From: Ailanthus altissimus
Lineage: Eukaryota; Streptophyta; Magnoliopsida; Sapindales; Simaroubaceae
Reading direction: 5' to 3'
Length of the DNA: 64,000 bases
Assembly (NCBI GenBank): GCA_946807835.1
Contig: OX327699.1
Location: 24,850,014 to 24,914,013, forward strand
Of the stretch, positions 1 to 11,789 are shown in pieces. The notes beneath the pieces were generated by a model, which saw only the letters and a program-made list of their open reading frames with translations, had not been told where the DNA came from and made no database searches. Position 1 is the first letter of the stretch, and the number at the start of each line of letters is the position of its first letter. The position numbers were made by a program, and so were the translations under genes.

Positions 1-1960
1 GAAAGAAAAGTCATTTATATATACTAAAGAGATTGGTTTATGATCAAATTAATTAGTGCTTAAAAGGGTTTCTTTATTATTAATGTTTTAAGTCGATGAT
101 TCTTGCATGGCTCCTCGCGTTACGTTGTAAAAACTTAAAAAAGTACTCTCAATAAAGAAAAGGCAAGCAACAGCAGCATTTCCATTTGTGGAGAAATTAA
201 AAGTTTACATACCTAACCATTGACCTACCAAAAAACAAATTAAGGAATTAAAAGCATGGTTAGCTAGTTGGAGAGCTGATCAATCATTAACTCTAAATCA
301 CTTTTAATTATCTAATCTGATTATCATAATCTAACAACTGAAATCAAAGTTAACAAATGAATACGAGGATTAATGTCACCCAATTTGATTAAAATAATAA
401 TAATAATATATATAGGAAGATCAAGGTTCCACCAATTACAGACAATTTTGTGACCGCTTCAATCAATCTAATCATCAGCATTACTTAAATATTTTATCAT
501 CAAGTGGATATATGATTGGTGCAAGAATTAGCTGTATTATTAAATTTTCAATTTGTAATTGTACATATCTACAACTTATTATATTCCATGTCAAAGATTA
601 TTATTCTATATTACGCGGTCCACTATTATAACTATACCCTCTTAATAGAAACTCAAAAATGTCTAAATCAAAGTTTATTTTTTAAGTTTTAACCGTTATC
701 GTTGGGAGATCCAAAACCCATGCATTTTAAGAACTTGATGGTTAAAAATAATAGAAAAGCCAATAATTCAAATTCAACTTCTTTCGAATAAAAGATTTGA
801 AGAAACCCTCTAAAATTTATACTAACTCACAATGTCAACTCATTTACAAAAAATAAAAAAAATAAAAAAATAAAAAATCTCACAATATCAACATTTATGA
901 CTTAAATCTTTAATAAAATGTTATAACTATAGGTATTAAAGAAAATATTCAACTTCAAAGTTAATCACGGGTACTAGAGAAATTATTCAATCTAAAAGTC
1001 TAAGTTATTTGGTAAAAACTTAATTTTAAGATTAGAGGTAATGTGAATTTAGAAAATTGAAGTAGAGATGAGTTAATAAATTAATTAAAAATAAAAACTG
1101 AAATAGAGATAAAATAATAAATTAATTAAAAATAAAAATATTAATGGTTTGAATTTAAGATCTCAACTTTAAAATTATATTAAAAAAAATTTTAATCTAA
1201 AAATTTAAAATATTAAATAAAAATTTAAAATTAATATTAAAAATAAATTTTAATAAAAGACTTCTTATACTTAACATAAGCTTTTTCAAATTTTATTTCT
1301 TCACTTGCATTAAACCCCTCCTTTAAGCGGTGCGTGAAAATATATATGTATATTTGTAATCCCTCTAAAAAAAAGATGTATAATTGTATATAAAATAAGA
1401 GCATTTTGTCTTAACATATTTGCTTTGTTTATAGTTTGAAATTGAAAAGACAACCCACCGTCTTATAAAACAACAGGGCTTGAATATGACTGCTTCCACT
1501 GTATTGACTCGTTGGTACAACAAGAATAAACAAAATTAAAAAAAAAAAAAACTACATTGGCTTGCGTATCCATCCAATTATTATGTATACTAATTGTTAT
1601 TCAATTGACAGTGCACTAAAGAATGATATATGGGCATGTTTTTTTCTCGAGAAACCTTAGCTGTCGAGATAGGGTTTTCACCTTTTTATCTTCTCGTCAT
1701 CTTATTAGGCTCTATCATTCTTTTTGGTCCGCAGAATAATTTAACATAGCATTACAAAAATTGAATAAAAAGGGAACATTTCAACCAATTGAGAGCAGAT
1801 ATTTAGCATATTAGGTTTGCATTATTCATCTCATCGTTTACTTTGTGGAGTAGGGCATTGCTGGATGCTGAGAATTAGTGCATGCATGCTATGCAAATAA
1901 CATTTTCTGAAACATGCACCTTCAGTAGATAAACGCTCGTGAACATTATTATGGTGGCAA
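1..1960. other. AT-rich intergenic spacer
   Basis: I see no gene here. The stretch is strongly AT-rich with stops in all frames and poly-A/T runs. The only structure supported is a two-copy direct repeat at 1058-1139. The short open frame near 1831-2040 on the minus strand runs into the LTR that starts at 1961 and has no family resemblance. Confidence 0.6.
1058..1139. repeat. 41-bp direct tandem duplication
   Basis: Two adjacent copies (1058-1098 and 1099-1139) share the frame TGAARTAGAGAT...TTAATTAAAAATAAAAA with a few mismatches. It looks like a local duplication in AT-rich DNA; no function is implied. Confidence 0.6.
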
Positions 1961-2465
1961 TGTTGAATACATGATTCAAAATTGTGGTAAAAGAAAGTGG
2001 TTGAATTTAGTTTATTTTTGGAGTCATTTGGTGTAGTCATTAATGATTAAATTGGTGCTGTTATAGATAATTAAAATATCTATAATAACAATTAGTTAGT
2101 GTAATTATTAAAAATTAAAATGATTGTTGATTGGTGTAGCCACTGACGACTCAAAGACAATTAGTTGGTGTAGTTTTTTTAGATAAAAAATTTGTATCTT
2201 TGTGTATAAATAGGCTCGTTCTGGTACAATCTTTAAGCACTCGTATCTCTTAGTTTACAAAACTATTTTTAGAAGTTTTTGTTCTTACGAAATCTTTGTA
2301 ATTACTAAATCAAATAATAAAAAAGTTAAGATTCGTGATTCACTATAGATGTAAGTATTTATTACCGAATCACGTAAAGTTGTTGTACCTTGTGTGTGCT
2401 TGTTTCTTTATTGTGTGAGTAATCTTTGTAATTCTTGTTTACTTGTAATTTATTAGCTCCCAATG
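1961..2465 (+). repeat. 5' LTR of copia element 1
   Basis: It aligns with 4255-4695 from TGTTGAATA through the TTTATTAGCTCCCAA end. It is about 60 bp longer than the 3' LTR because the AATTAGTTGGTGTAG-type segment occurs twice (near 2090 and 2160). That is either a duplication here or a deletion in the 3' copy. Its terminal CAATG replaces the expected CAACA. Confidence 0.8.
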
Positions 2466-2467
2466 AG

Positions 2468-2480
2468 TGGTATCAGAGCA
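2468..2480 (+). other. Primer-binding site (tRNA-iMet type) of copia element 1
   Basis: TGGTATCAGAGCA matches the initiator tRNA-Met 3' end, the usual primer of plant copia elements. It lies 2 nt after the 5' LTR. Confidence 0.85.
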
Positions 2481-2642
2481 TTCAAGTTAAGATATTTTGT
2501 TTACGGAGCATTATTCACGAGCGTGTAGCTATTCACGTATACAACATTATTTATGTATATGGTATTGTTTACGGTGAAATAGTAGGAGCCTGGTTGAGAT
2601 ACAAATTGTAAAAATAGGTTGTAGAGCATAAGTTATTCAACT

Positions 2643-3500
2643 ATGACGACCTATAAGTATGAAGTTGAGAAGTTTAATGGGCATAATGATTTCAATATGT
2701 GAAAAATATAAGTTATGACTATACTAATGAGTCAAGGGTTAGATTTAGCCCTTGAGTAAACTCAAGAAATAACCAACGAAGAGAATAAACTTGCGATATC
2801 TAATTCTGAATCTGATCGTGAAACCATTTAGAAGAAAGCACATAACACCATTATTCTGTACTTGAGTGATGAAGTTCTAAGGAATGTGACTGGAGAGAAG
2901 ACTGCAATTGGTCTTTGAAAGAAACTTGATGAACTATACATGACGAAGTCTTTGACAAATCGTCGGTTTATCAAGAAGAAGTTGTATTAGTTATTTATGG
3001 CTGAAGGAACTTCTATTAAAGATCATATTGATATTTTCAATAAGATTATCATAGATCTTAAGATGATTGGCATCAAAATAAAATATGAAGACAATGCAAT
3101 CATCTTATTGTGTTCTCTACCTCCGCATCATGAGCACTTTGTGGATACACTCATGTATGACATAGAGACTTTTAACGATGTTTGATATTTAACTCTCGTT
3201 GAACTCAAAAGAATTTAAAAAAAAGACCAGAGCCTAATAATGCAACGGTTTTAACTACAAGAGGAAGGCTGGATATAGAATTAGTCAAAGAAAAAATTCA
3301 AGAAGTCTATCATTGCAAGAAAGAATGGCACTTAATGAGAGAGTGTTGAAAGAGAAAGGAAAATATGAGTGGAGACGCTGCAATAGTCTGTAAGAATGAC
3401 TATGAAATTGGAGAAACCTTGGTAACTTTTGATGGAAAGTATTCGGTGAGTGGATGATTGACTCTGGTTATAGTTTTCATACGTATTCTGATAAATCTTT
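2643..3500 (+). pseudogene. Copia Gag (UBN2-type) with protease start, broken
   Basis: Translation from ATG 2643 gives the Gag opening of the Tnt1/UBN2 type (EVEKFNGHNDF), followed by a stop where a tryptophan is expected. The piece at 2997-3185 reads as the middle of UBN2 (IIDLKMIGIKI, LLCSLPPHHEHF). A zinc-knuckle remnant lies near 3310-3350 (CKKEWHLMREC, first cysteine lost). A protease-like WMIDSGYSFH lies near 3450, where the family has DSGCSFH. Several stops and frame changes make it non-functional. Confidence 0.75.
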
Positions 3501-4254
3501 ATTTATTAATTATAAATCCATTAGAGATAGTAAAGTACTAATGAGTAATGATACGACTTGTTAAATCATAAAGATTGATAGTATAAATATAAGATTTTAT
3601 GATGAGAAAGTTAATTAATTACTTAGTGTAAGACATGCTCATAGTCTTAAAATGAACTTAATATCCCTAAGAATACTAGATCAGGTGAGGTGCTCATTCA
3701 CAGCAGAAAAATGAATACTAAAAGTGATTAAAAATTCTAGAGTGATTATAAAATGTGAGAAGCACAATGGGCTTTTATGTGCTTAATTGGAATGCTGTGA
3801 AAAAATTAACATGTGTTGTTGATGAGAATGCCAAGTATAGTTCAACATATGTTGCTGAGGGAGTGCAGTCTGAGTATAATTCAACATGAGTTGTTAAGGG
3901 GATGCATTCCAAGAATTTCTTAGGATATGTTGTTGAAGAGGGACATATCGCGAGGCAGCATTAGAGGTTAACTCATCGGAGTGACATGGGTCGAAAGAGA
4001 GTAAATAGTAAGTGAGCTACTGGCAAGATTAAGCCATTGAGGTGTTGTGATAGTGACAATAGTGGCACTGAAAATCATAATGTAAAGATTACTCGAAGGA
4101 AGATGCATTCGTATCTTTGGAGATTAAAGTCACGAGCCTAAAAATGAGTTAAGTCTGTGTAAAGACTTAACTAGAGTTAACGCTAAGTAAATTGAGCGTT
4201 AGTGTGGATTGATCCATAGAAATTTATGAGTGATTTTGAATCAATGAGGGGAAT

Positions 4255-4695
4255 TGTTGAATATATGATTCAAAATTATGGTTTTGTGGTAAAAGAAAGT
4301 TGTTGAATTTAGTCCATTTTTTGGGTTGTTTGATATAGTCATGGATGACCAAATTAGTGCAGTCATGACCAAAATATCTACAATAACAATTGGTTGGTGT
4401 AGTTTTTATTGACAAAAAATCTGTATTTTTATGTATAAATATGTTGATTTTGGTGCAATAATTAAGCACCTATATCTCTTAGTTTACAAAATTATTTTTA
4501 AAGATTATTGTTTTTATAAAATTCTTGTAATCATAAGATTAAATAATAAAGAAGTTAAAATTTGGCGATCTAATATGAATATAGATATTTGTTACTAAAT
4601 TACATAAATTTATTATACTTTGTGTATAATTATTATTCTATTGTATGAGTGATCTTAATAATTATTGTTTACTTATAATTTATTGACTCCCAACA
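4255..4695 (+). repeat. 3' LTR of copia element 1
   Basis: This is the 441-bp partner of 1961-2465. It starts directly after a purine tract and ends CAACA, giving canonical TG...CA termini. Confidence 0.8.
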
Positions 4696-5848
4696 AACAA
4701 TTCAAAATTGCCAATGCAAAATCCAGTTTCTTAAGATCTCTTTGTTTTGTTACCTGACATTCCCATTTGAATTCAAATTTTAATGATAATTGTATATATA
4801 GTTTCCAGGTTATTGGGCTCAATTGTTTTGATTCTAAATACTTTTTTTTATTAAAAAAAATAGCTTGTTTGTTTATATATATATATATATTAATTTATTA
4901 GGTTACATAATTCACTGTATAATAAAATTTTAAACACATAAAAATATTTTATAATATATTATAAATTATATAAAAATTATAAATTTATTAGATAATAATA
5001 TATAATAATATTATTTATTATATAATAAATTATGTAATTTATTAAATAATTATATATATATTTATATATATGTGGTCACCTTGATATTTGAGTCATACAA
5101 CTTGCTTATATTTTATCTATTAGTTATTGAAAATAAAGTAAACTAAATTATGGATATGGACTTTGGCTGTCGAGCATAATGGAATTATGGAAGATTGCAC
5201 CACACTTGGTATAAGAGTCACATCTTTCATCACTTATTATATTTGTACATTAGGTTCAATTTTCTTTTTTAATAAAAACCTTACAATTCAAAATAAAAGC
5301 TCAAATTTTAAATAAATATAATACTACATTTTAAATAATAATAAATTACAAATATAATTAATTAAACAATTTTTTTAATAATTAGAGAATTAAAATTAAT
5401 CTCTTAATAATTAAAAATATTGAATAATTTGAATTCTTAACTTAAATTAAAAAGTACACATATGTTACCTCTAAGATAAAAACAAACAACTGGGTGCTAC
5501 ATTATATTCGTTTAAAATGCTCCTTAAGTAAAAAATGATGCAGTATCGAACAGCCATATATTTCAAGAAGGTACAAAAATTCGTTTAAAAAAGAAAAGGG
5601 AGAAGAAACTAATAAACATAAGCTTGCACAAGAAGAGAGTTAATTAATAAAGATGATACACCATTTAAAAATAAAGATGATACACAAATAATTTTAATAG
5701 TGGACTCGATTGATAAAAGCACTCATTTAACCTAGACAATAATCCCCAATTATTTGCCTTTGTCAAAGTGGCATATAAAAAAAAAAAGACAAACAATCCA
5801 ATTTGATATATGTGATTATGACCTTGAATTTTAACCTACATTTCACTA
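4696..5848. other. AT-rich spacer
   Basis: No gene is visible. It contains short TA runs (about 4876-4894 and 5051-5072) and low-complexity AT sequence. Confidence 0.6.
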
Positions 5849-5857
5849 ATTAATTTA

Positions 5858-6349
5858 GGAAAAGTATAAATTGCGCTCCTCCTATTTTAAGTACTACTTA
5901 CTCACTTTCTTAATATTTTATATTATTCAAAAAAAAATTACTGTTATAAAAATTCTATTAAATCTGAATTCTCATAGTGTTTTGACTAATTTATTCTCAT
6001 ATTACTATTTTTTTTATAAATTATTAATGTAATTTTTTTAAAAATAATTTTAAAAAATAACATTTATATTATGATGGAATGATGAATATTTTGATTTTTT
6101 ATTTTGTTCTATATTTTATATTTTTATTAATATTTAATATTCTTAATGCATTAATATTTAATGCTAGATAAATATATTATAAAAAAATCATTAATAATTC
6201 ATGAAAAATAGTAATGTGAGGATAGATTAATAAAAAAATAAATATTTAATAAAATCTTCATAATAGTATAGATTTTTTTTAATAATATAAAATATTAATG
6301 GGTAAGTGAGTAATACTTAAAATAAGAGGAGAGTAATTTATAAACTTTT
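5858..6349. mobile_element. MITE with long terminal inverted repeats (Mutator-like)
   Basis: The two halves are inverted copies. The left end (AAAGTATAAATT...CTCCTCNTATTTTAAGTA...ACTTACTCACTT) matches the reverse complement of the right end, and the match continues with decay for about 150 bp or more per arm. A 9-bp direct repeat ATTAATTTA flanks it (5849-5857 and 6350-6358). Arms over 100 bp with a 9-bp duplication are typical of Mutator-derived MITEs. It has no coding capacity. Part of the TSD match could be chance in such AT-rich DNA. Confidence 0.75.
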
Positions 6350-6358
6350 ATTAATTTA

Positions 6359-6681
6359 TGTACTTACTGTACTGTCTACATGACACAATCATAGCCTTGC
6401 TTGGAAGAAAATCGATAGATAATTTAATGATATATATAGCTATTCTGTCAATAATTATATGTGTTAAATAAATAAAAGAGTAATACTGACTCCCTTGCAA
6501 TGGAGTCGGTATTACTCTGTTATTTTTAAAAATTTATTTTTTATTCTCTTGTACAAAATAGGGTTTGATAATGAAATGTTTAAAAAGTTTAAGCATATAA
6601 ATAATAATCAAATCCGGTCATTAAAAAAGCAGATCATAGATCTTTGAAAAGTTTCCTCTTGCAGTTGATAAATAGTTGGTT

Positions 6682-6717
<36 letters not shown>

Positions 6718-6962
6718 TATAAAGAGGTCGTTTACTGGAAGAAAGTTGGCGATGGCCATAAGATAATGATAACATAAGTCATTGGCTTAATTATATCTTC
6801 AAAAGAATCTACACCTAACTTTAGGATATATCAGTTAATTAATACCATAATACACGATCCACATGATCCACATATTAAATATCAATTGATAGTATAACTA
6901 ATAAAGAGAGGAACATGCATCCACTAAGGATGAAAATGTACATATTCTATCTAAAATGAAAG

Positions 6963-6995
<33 letters not shown>

Positions 6996-7700
6996 TTTAT
7001 ATATAGTGTATAGCAACGTTGTTAAAGATTTATCTTTATTATTAATATTGAATTTTTATTTATTAATTTAAATTTTTATATTAAATAATAAATTAATATA
7101 ATATTATAATTAATAACTTGACTTCGAGGTCTTAATTTATGTAAGAGAAATTCACTCTAATTCAAGTTGAGTTTGAATTCACATTTTACGTAAAAAAAAT
7201 TTATTAAAAATTTATTTTTAATATTAATATTAAACTATCACTTATTAATTTAAACTTTTAAATTAAATATGGTGAACTAATAAACATCTAAGTTCTTAGG
7301 TTAGTTTTTATGGTGAAACTCTTAAAATACCAAAAAGCTTAATACCCAAATCTCATATTTCATTGGCTCGTCACTTTCTCAGTATCACCCAGAGTAAAAA
7401 GATTTTTTCTTTTTAAAAAAAAAGTTTGCATGTTATTGCCATGCATTCAGAGTTGCAGAAACCCCTTTTAACTGCGGGCTGTGAAGAATTTAAACATGGA
7501 ACTTTAAATTTTTGGGAGTTTTTAATGATTTTTTTTAAAGTTGGCCGGTAATTTTGATACGTCGCTCTGTCTACATTGTTAAAAAAATAAATAAATAAAA
7601 AAGGTTGTGAAAAAGTTCCTTAATTTAGTTCTTTTTCGGTGGCTTTTCCTGGTTACAGCAGAAAGCTATCAGTTGCCTCACTGTTTTTGTTGTCTCTATA
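6359..7700. other. AT-rich spacer with microsatellites
   Basis: No gene is visible. It contains (AT)n tracts at about 6684-6714 and 6961-6995 and a strong short hairpin at 6478-6517. The sequence around 7040-7270 is diverged AT-rich repeat DNA with recurring TTAATATTAA/AATTTAAA phrases. Confidence 0.6.
6478..6517. repeat. 16-bp-stem hairpin
   Basis: GAGTAATACTGACTCC (6478-6493) pairs with GGAGTCGGTATTACTC (6502-6517) with one G-T-type mismatch and an 8-nt loop. It is unusually GC-rich for this region. It may be the remnant of a small foldback element. Confidence 0.6.
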
Positions 7701-7708
7701 TCTCAATT

Positions 7709-7986
7709 GGGAGATTAACACTGTCACTCCCGAAGGTTTATATAAATTATATTTTAATGATAATTTTGATCTTAATTATATTATCATACTCTATTTAATT
7801 TAAATGAAAAAAAATATTTTCATTTTTCTAAAGATATTTTAGTTATTTAATTGACAAAAATATATAATAATAAAAATATTTTCATTCTTTAAATTAAATA
7901 AAAAAAATAAAAATATGATTAAAACTAAAATTACTATCAAAATATAATTTGTATAAACTTATGAGGGTGACAGTGTTAATACCCTC
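7709..7986. mobile_element. 278-bp hAT-type MITE
   Basis: The left end (GGGAGATTAACACTGTCA) is the reverse complement of the right end (TGACAGTGTTAATACCC) apart from a small indel. The arms continue inward as one long imperfect hairpin through GTTTATANAAATTATATTTT. An exact 8-bp target duplication, TCTCAATT, flanks it (7701-7708 and 7987-7994). Eight-base duplications are the signature of hAT transposons. It has no coding capacity. Confidence 0.85.
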
Positions 7987-7994
7987 TCTCAATT

Positions 7995-8930
7995 TTATTA
8001 AACAGTCCCAGAGTCTTCGGTTTTCAGTTCTTCACCCTCCACTTTTTAGAAATAATTACATATTTTCCCTTAAATTATGATGAAATTATAATTTCGCCCA
8101 AAAATATTCGGACTTGTACAGATATCCCTTAGAACTTTGAGAAACTAAACAAATGCCCCTTATTACTAACTCCCGCACCGCAAAAATATCTATTAGACAA
8201 CTAGGGACAAAATGGTAAAAACTAAACCCCTTATTTCGATTTTTTAATGCTTTACGTTTTATTCTATCTTTTTTTCATGCCCAAGGGTCAAAACTTTCCC
8301 TTCATTTATCTATCACAATCAATCCAATACCATAATTTTTTTTTCAATCAATCACCTTAAAACCAACTCAAATAACAATTTTGCTTAATTAATCTAAAAA
8401 TAAAAAAATAGAAAAAATTATTTGCACACCAAAAAAAAAAAGCAATATTCAGTGAGGCCTCTCTTCTTCGTCAAAGCTCTTATTACTTGAAAGCAATTTC
8501 ATAACAAAAATTCGTAGTCCAAGGAGTAACACTGATGTGTTGGATTCCCAAGAGATTTGATCATAGTTAGTCTCAATCTCAAGGGCTTATTTGTGACTTT
8601 TCTAAAAATAAGGGTATTTTCTCAGATTTAAAACTTGTGTTTTGAAGAGTGTACTTTTGCTATATAACATTAAGGGGGAATTGAATTATAACTTAACTAT
8701 CCCCTCATTTTTTCTTATTATTAATTTTTGCCCAATTTAATTATACAACGTGTTGCTTTAAAATTATTATATACTTTTTTCCATTTCCCCTTTGTTTGTA
8801 TAATAATATTACAATAGATACACAACACTAAAACAAACAAATATGATTGATTTAAAAAACTAGGACTAACATTTACATTATAACGATAGATAATGTTAAG
8901 ATGTTAGGTTTAAGTTGGGTCGAAAAGGAT
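7995..8930. other. Spacer without visible gene
   Basis: It holds low-complexity AT-rich DNA with poly-A runs and C-rich single-strand patches near 8050-8250. I could not define ends or an open frame. Confidence 0.5.
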
Positions 8931-9090
8931 TGATTTGTATTATAAATTTAACAATAATTTGTAATGAGTTTGATTTGTATTATAAATTTAACAATAATTT
9001 GTAATGAGTTTGATTTGTATTATAAATTTAACAATAATTTATAATGAGTTTGATTTGTGTTATAGATTTGTCAGTAAATTATAATGAGTT
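8931..9090. repeat. 40-bp tandem repeat, four copies
   Basis: Copies start at 8931, 8971, 9011 and 9051, with an exact 40-bp period and consensus start TGATTTGTATTATAAATTTA. The first three are almost identical and the fourth is diverged. There are no unique spacers, so it is a plain minisatellite. Confidence 0.9.
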
Positions 9091-9719
9091 TAATATAAAT
9101 TTGAGTTTCATATAAATAATTGTACATAAAAAAAAATTATAAGAATAGTCACTAACACTCTTCTTATATATATATAATAGCATATCAATAAAATAAAATA
9201 AAACTCTTGACTCAAAAATTTTTTTAAGCAAAATGGAAAACATGATTTCACTAAATACTTTAAAGGTTGGTATCATATTTGAGATATTAATATAAATGTA
9301 TTTACTTAAATAACTTTGTAGTAAAAAGTTTATAGTGCATTTCTTTATTAAAGTGGAGGTTTTAAGTTTAATTAAGTTTGATTCCCTCATCCTCTAAGTA
9401 AAAAAAAAAAAAAGATAAAAATTGTTGTTATAAAATGTTTAATTCTTGATTTAAAACTATTTTTAAAGTTAAAATAATATATTATTTGAATGAGTTTAAT
9501 CATTTTAAATACAGTTTAAATGCATTTTTTTTTCTTTGACAAAAAAAGTAGAAAAGAGAATTCGAATTTAAATTTTCACTTAAATAAAAAAATGAATATA
9601 CTATAAATACTTTATTATTAGAACAATTAACACAAATACAACTCAAATGGCAACTTAAAACACTTTTTTTTTTTGTTTGGTTTTTAATGAATGCTGATTG
9701 ATATAATTAATAGTTTTTT
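9091..9719. other. AT-rich spacer
   Basis: The minus-strand open frame near 9079-9390 consists of AT-driven Ile/Tyr/Lys codons and has no recognisable domain. I call no gene. It ends in a T tract into which the copia element at 9725 inserted. Confidence 0.6.
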
Positions 9720-9724
9720 TTTTA

Positions 9725-10125
9725 TGTTAGCTGATATAGAGTATTTGCTGACATGGATGCTGACACTATTAAGGCTTAGTTATCTTTGTAGAACTTGAGG
9801 AACTTCCAGCTAGATCCAGATGTGAATCCTGGTGCTACACATGGCAGAATTAAATTGATTATTTTACACCAATCAGAGACACAACATCTATAAATACACA
9901 GCTCACCAGATATTTTAACTAATTCCCTTGATACTTGGAGCTGATGACAGCTGTATACATTGAATTCTTTGTAATTAGCAAACTGACAAATACCAGCACA
10001 TTTTGGTGTGCTATGTACTCTCAGTTGTAATATATATATATACACTGAAATGATCAATACAAATATACAATTTTTCACCTCTTAAACAATCTTTACATTC
10101 TCAGCATTCTCTGTATTTTTTATCT
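9725..10125 (+). repeat. 5' LTR of copia element 2
   Basis: It is 401 bp, TGTTAGC...TTATCT. Its right limit is fixed by the abutting primer-binding site and by the homology limit with the 3' LTR. It contains a short (TA)n run, about 10030-10041. Confidence 0.9.
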
Positions 10126-10138
10126 TGGTATCAGAGCA
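10126..10138 (+). other. Primer-binding site of copia element 2
   Basis: TGGTATCAGAGCA is complementary to the 3' end of initiator tRNA-Met. It lies immediately after the LTR with no gap. Confidence 0.9.
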
Positions 10139-11200
10139 GTCCAGGTTTAATCAAACAATAGTTAATACCAGCTCTAATCCGGAACTTGATTCTGGCAACA
10201 ACCAGAGTACTTCGAATGCAGGAAATACTACAAGTCCAGTGCAAAGAGATGCAACAATGCAAAACCAATCAATCTTTAATAACCAAATGGTGAATAATCT
10301 GTCATTTACTGTCACTAACAAGTTGGACAGAAACAACTATATCATATGGAAGACTCAAGTTCTTCCCTTCATACGTGGGAATGGACTTGAAAACTTCATT
10401 GAAGAGTCATCAATGGTGCCTGATAGGATTATCATCACTGTTGATGAAACTCAAAATATGACAACTCTTGAAAATCCTCACTATCTTCACTGGAAAAGGC
10501 AGGACCAGCTACTCCTCAGCTGGTTGTTGTCAACCTTGAGTGAAAACATAATCTGCTCAATCACTAAATGCACTACCTCACTTGAGCTATGGACAGCTTT
10601 AGAGAGAATATTTTGCTCACAGTCACAAGCAAGACTTCTCGAAATCAGAAGGCAGCTTAATATGACCAAGAAAGGATCAATGGCCATTTCAGAATACTTT
10701 ACTAAGATGAAGAAGCTTGCTGGCAGCCTTAGCACTTCAGGAAAACCAATCCCAGATGATGAGCTAATTGGTTTCATTTTAGGAGGGCTTGGGTCAAATT
10801 ATGATCCTGTTGTTGTGAACATTGAGTCCAGACTTGAAACTATGTCACTTGAAGATGCATATGCTGCACTTCTAAGATTTAAAGGCAGATTGGATCTTAA
10901 TAGAGGAGATGGTGTTGATTTTGAGGCCAATATGGCTTACAACAGAAACAACAATGCTCAAAGAAGAGTGGGACAAGGCAGAGGTGTTGGTGGAAGATTA
11001 TAGTTTAACATGAACAGAGGTGGCTCTGCACAGAATAGAGGAGGAAGAAGGAACCTTCAATCTGAGGGTAAAAGCAACAACCAAGGATGAGGAAAAAGCA
11101 AACAACCAGTAGCCAAGCCAAAATCCAAAGTCTGATGTCAAATATGTTCGAAATCTGGACATGAGGCCTTTGAGTGCTGACATAGGTTTGAGGAGGATTT
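10126..11200 (+). pseudogene. Copia Gag polyprotein with CCHC knuckle, broken
   Basis: The frame is open from the primer site to the stop at 11001-11003. The first in-frame ATG is at about 10257, so upstream codons are probably leader. The N-terminal Gag part (LDRNNYIIWKTQVLPFI) precedes a UBN2 domain (RLLEIRRQLNM, ISEYFTKMKKLAGSL, FILGGLGSNYDPVV). After the stop, the frame continues through a Gly/Arg/Asn-rich stretch to a nucleocapsid knuckle CQICSKSGHEAFEC (about 11136-11177), with two further stops around it. Gag would form the virus-like particle that packages the element RNA. Confidence 0.85.
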
Positions 11201-11261
11201 TCAACCCAGGCAAGAAAATCAGCAGAACTCAGCATTTACAGCTTATGGAGATGATGATGAC

Positions 11262-11606
11262 CAGGGCTGGTACCTTGACAGTGGTGCTACCAACCATGTC
11301 ACAAACAACACAAACAATGTGGTGAATCAAGCTGAGTATAAGGGTAAGCAAAAAATCACTGTAGGTAGTGGTCAAAAAATTACCATTACTCATATCTGTG
11401 ATTGCAAATTGCCTATGTGTGCTGATAATTCTGATGATACTATTATTGTGCTTAAAGGTATGCTTTATGTACCTGAGATGACCAAAAATTTACTCAGCAT
11501 ATCCAGACTCATTAATGATAACAACCTAATTGTAATCTTTCTTGACAATTTATGTGTTGTTAAGAACCAGATGGGGAAGGTTCTTCTTCAAGGGGTGGCT
11601 AAATGA
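11262..11606 (+). pseudogene. Copia aspartic protease
   Basis: It reads in the same frame as the knuckle. The catalytic motif appears as YLDSGATNHVTNN near 11272-11310. LKGMLYVPEMTKNLLSISRL (about 11455-11510) is the typical flap-to-C-terminus region of plant copia protease. The frame ends at 11606 with a stop before the integrase linker. Confidence 0.85.
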
Positions 11607-11789
11607 GGCCTATATCTACTCACAAACACAAACACACCAATAAACACAACAATAGAGAAGTTAAATAATCAGTCTTTGTGCACAGAACAATCATTACTTG
11701 CTGTTTTTCCATCAGAAGAGTCAGAGTCAGAGTCAGTTGGTTGTATAAGGGATAGACAGTGTTAGAAGCTTAATAACAAACATTGTACC

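Larger units (their letters stand above)
1961..4695 (+). mobile_element. Decayed, internally deleted Ty1/copia retrotransposon
   Basis: The element is bounded by two diverged LTRs (1961-2465 and 4255-4695) that begin TGTTGAAT; the 3' copy ends CCCAACA. A primer-binding site complementary to initiator tRNA-Met (TGGTATCAGAGCA, 2468-2480) follows the 5' LTR, and a purine tract (GAGGGGAA, about 4246-4253) precedes the 3' LTR. The interior is only about 1.8 kb. It holds Gag, a zinc-knuckle remnant and a protease start, but no recognisable integrase, reverse transcriptase or RNase H. Flanks (GGCAA and AACAA) suggest a diverged 5-bp target duplication, matching at 3 of 5 positions. It is old, as judged by LTR divergence and many stops. 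Confidence 0.85.

Noticed and set aside
8931..9090. Regular 40-bp repeats resembling a CRISPR array
   Set aside because: The repeats are contiguous with no unique spacers and the DNA is plant nuclear; it is a minisatellite.
10126..10138. TGGTATCAGAGCA-type motifs as tRNA genes
   Set aside because: They are primer-binding sites next to LTRs. No cloverleaf, A box or B box surrounds them.
10125..10256. Gag start placed at the primer-binding site
   Set aside because: The triplet there is TTG, not ATG, and lies in the primer-binding site. The first true ATG in frame is about 10257.
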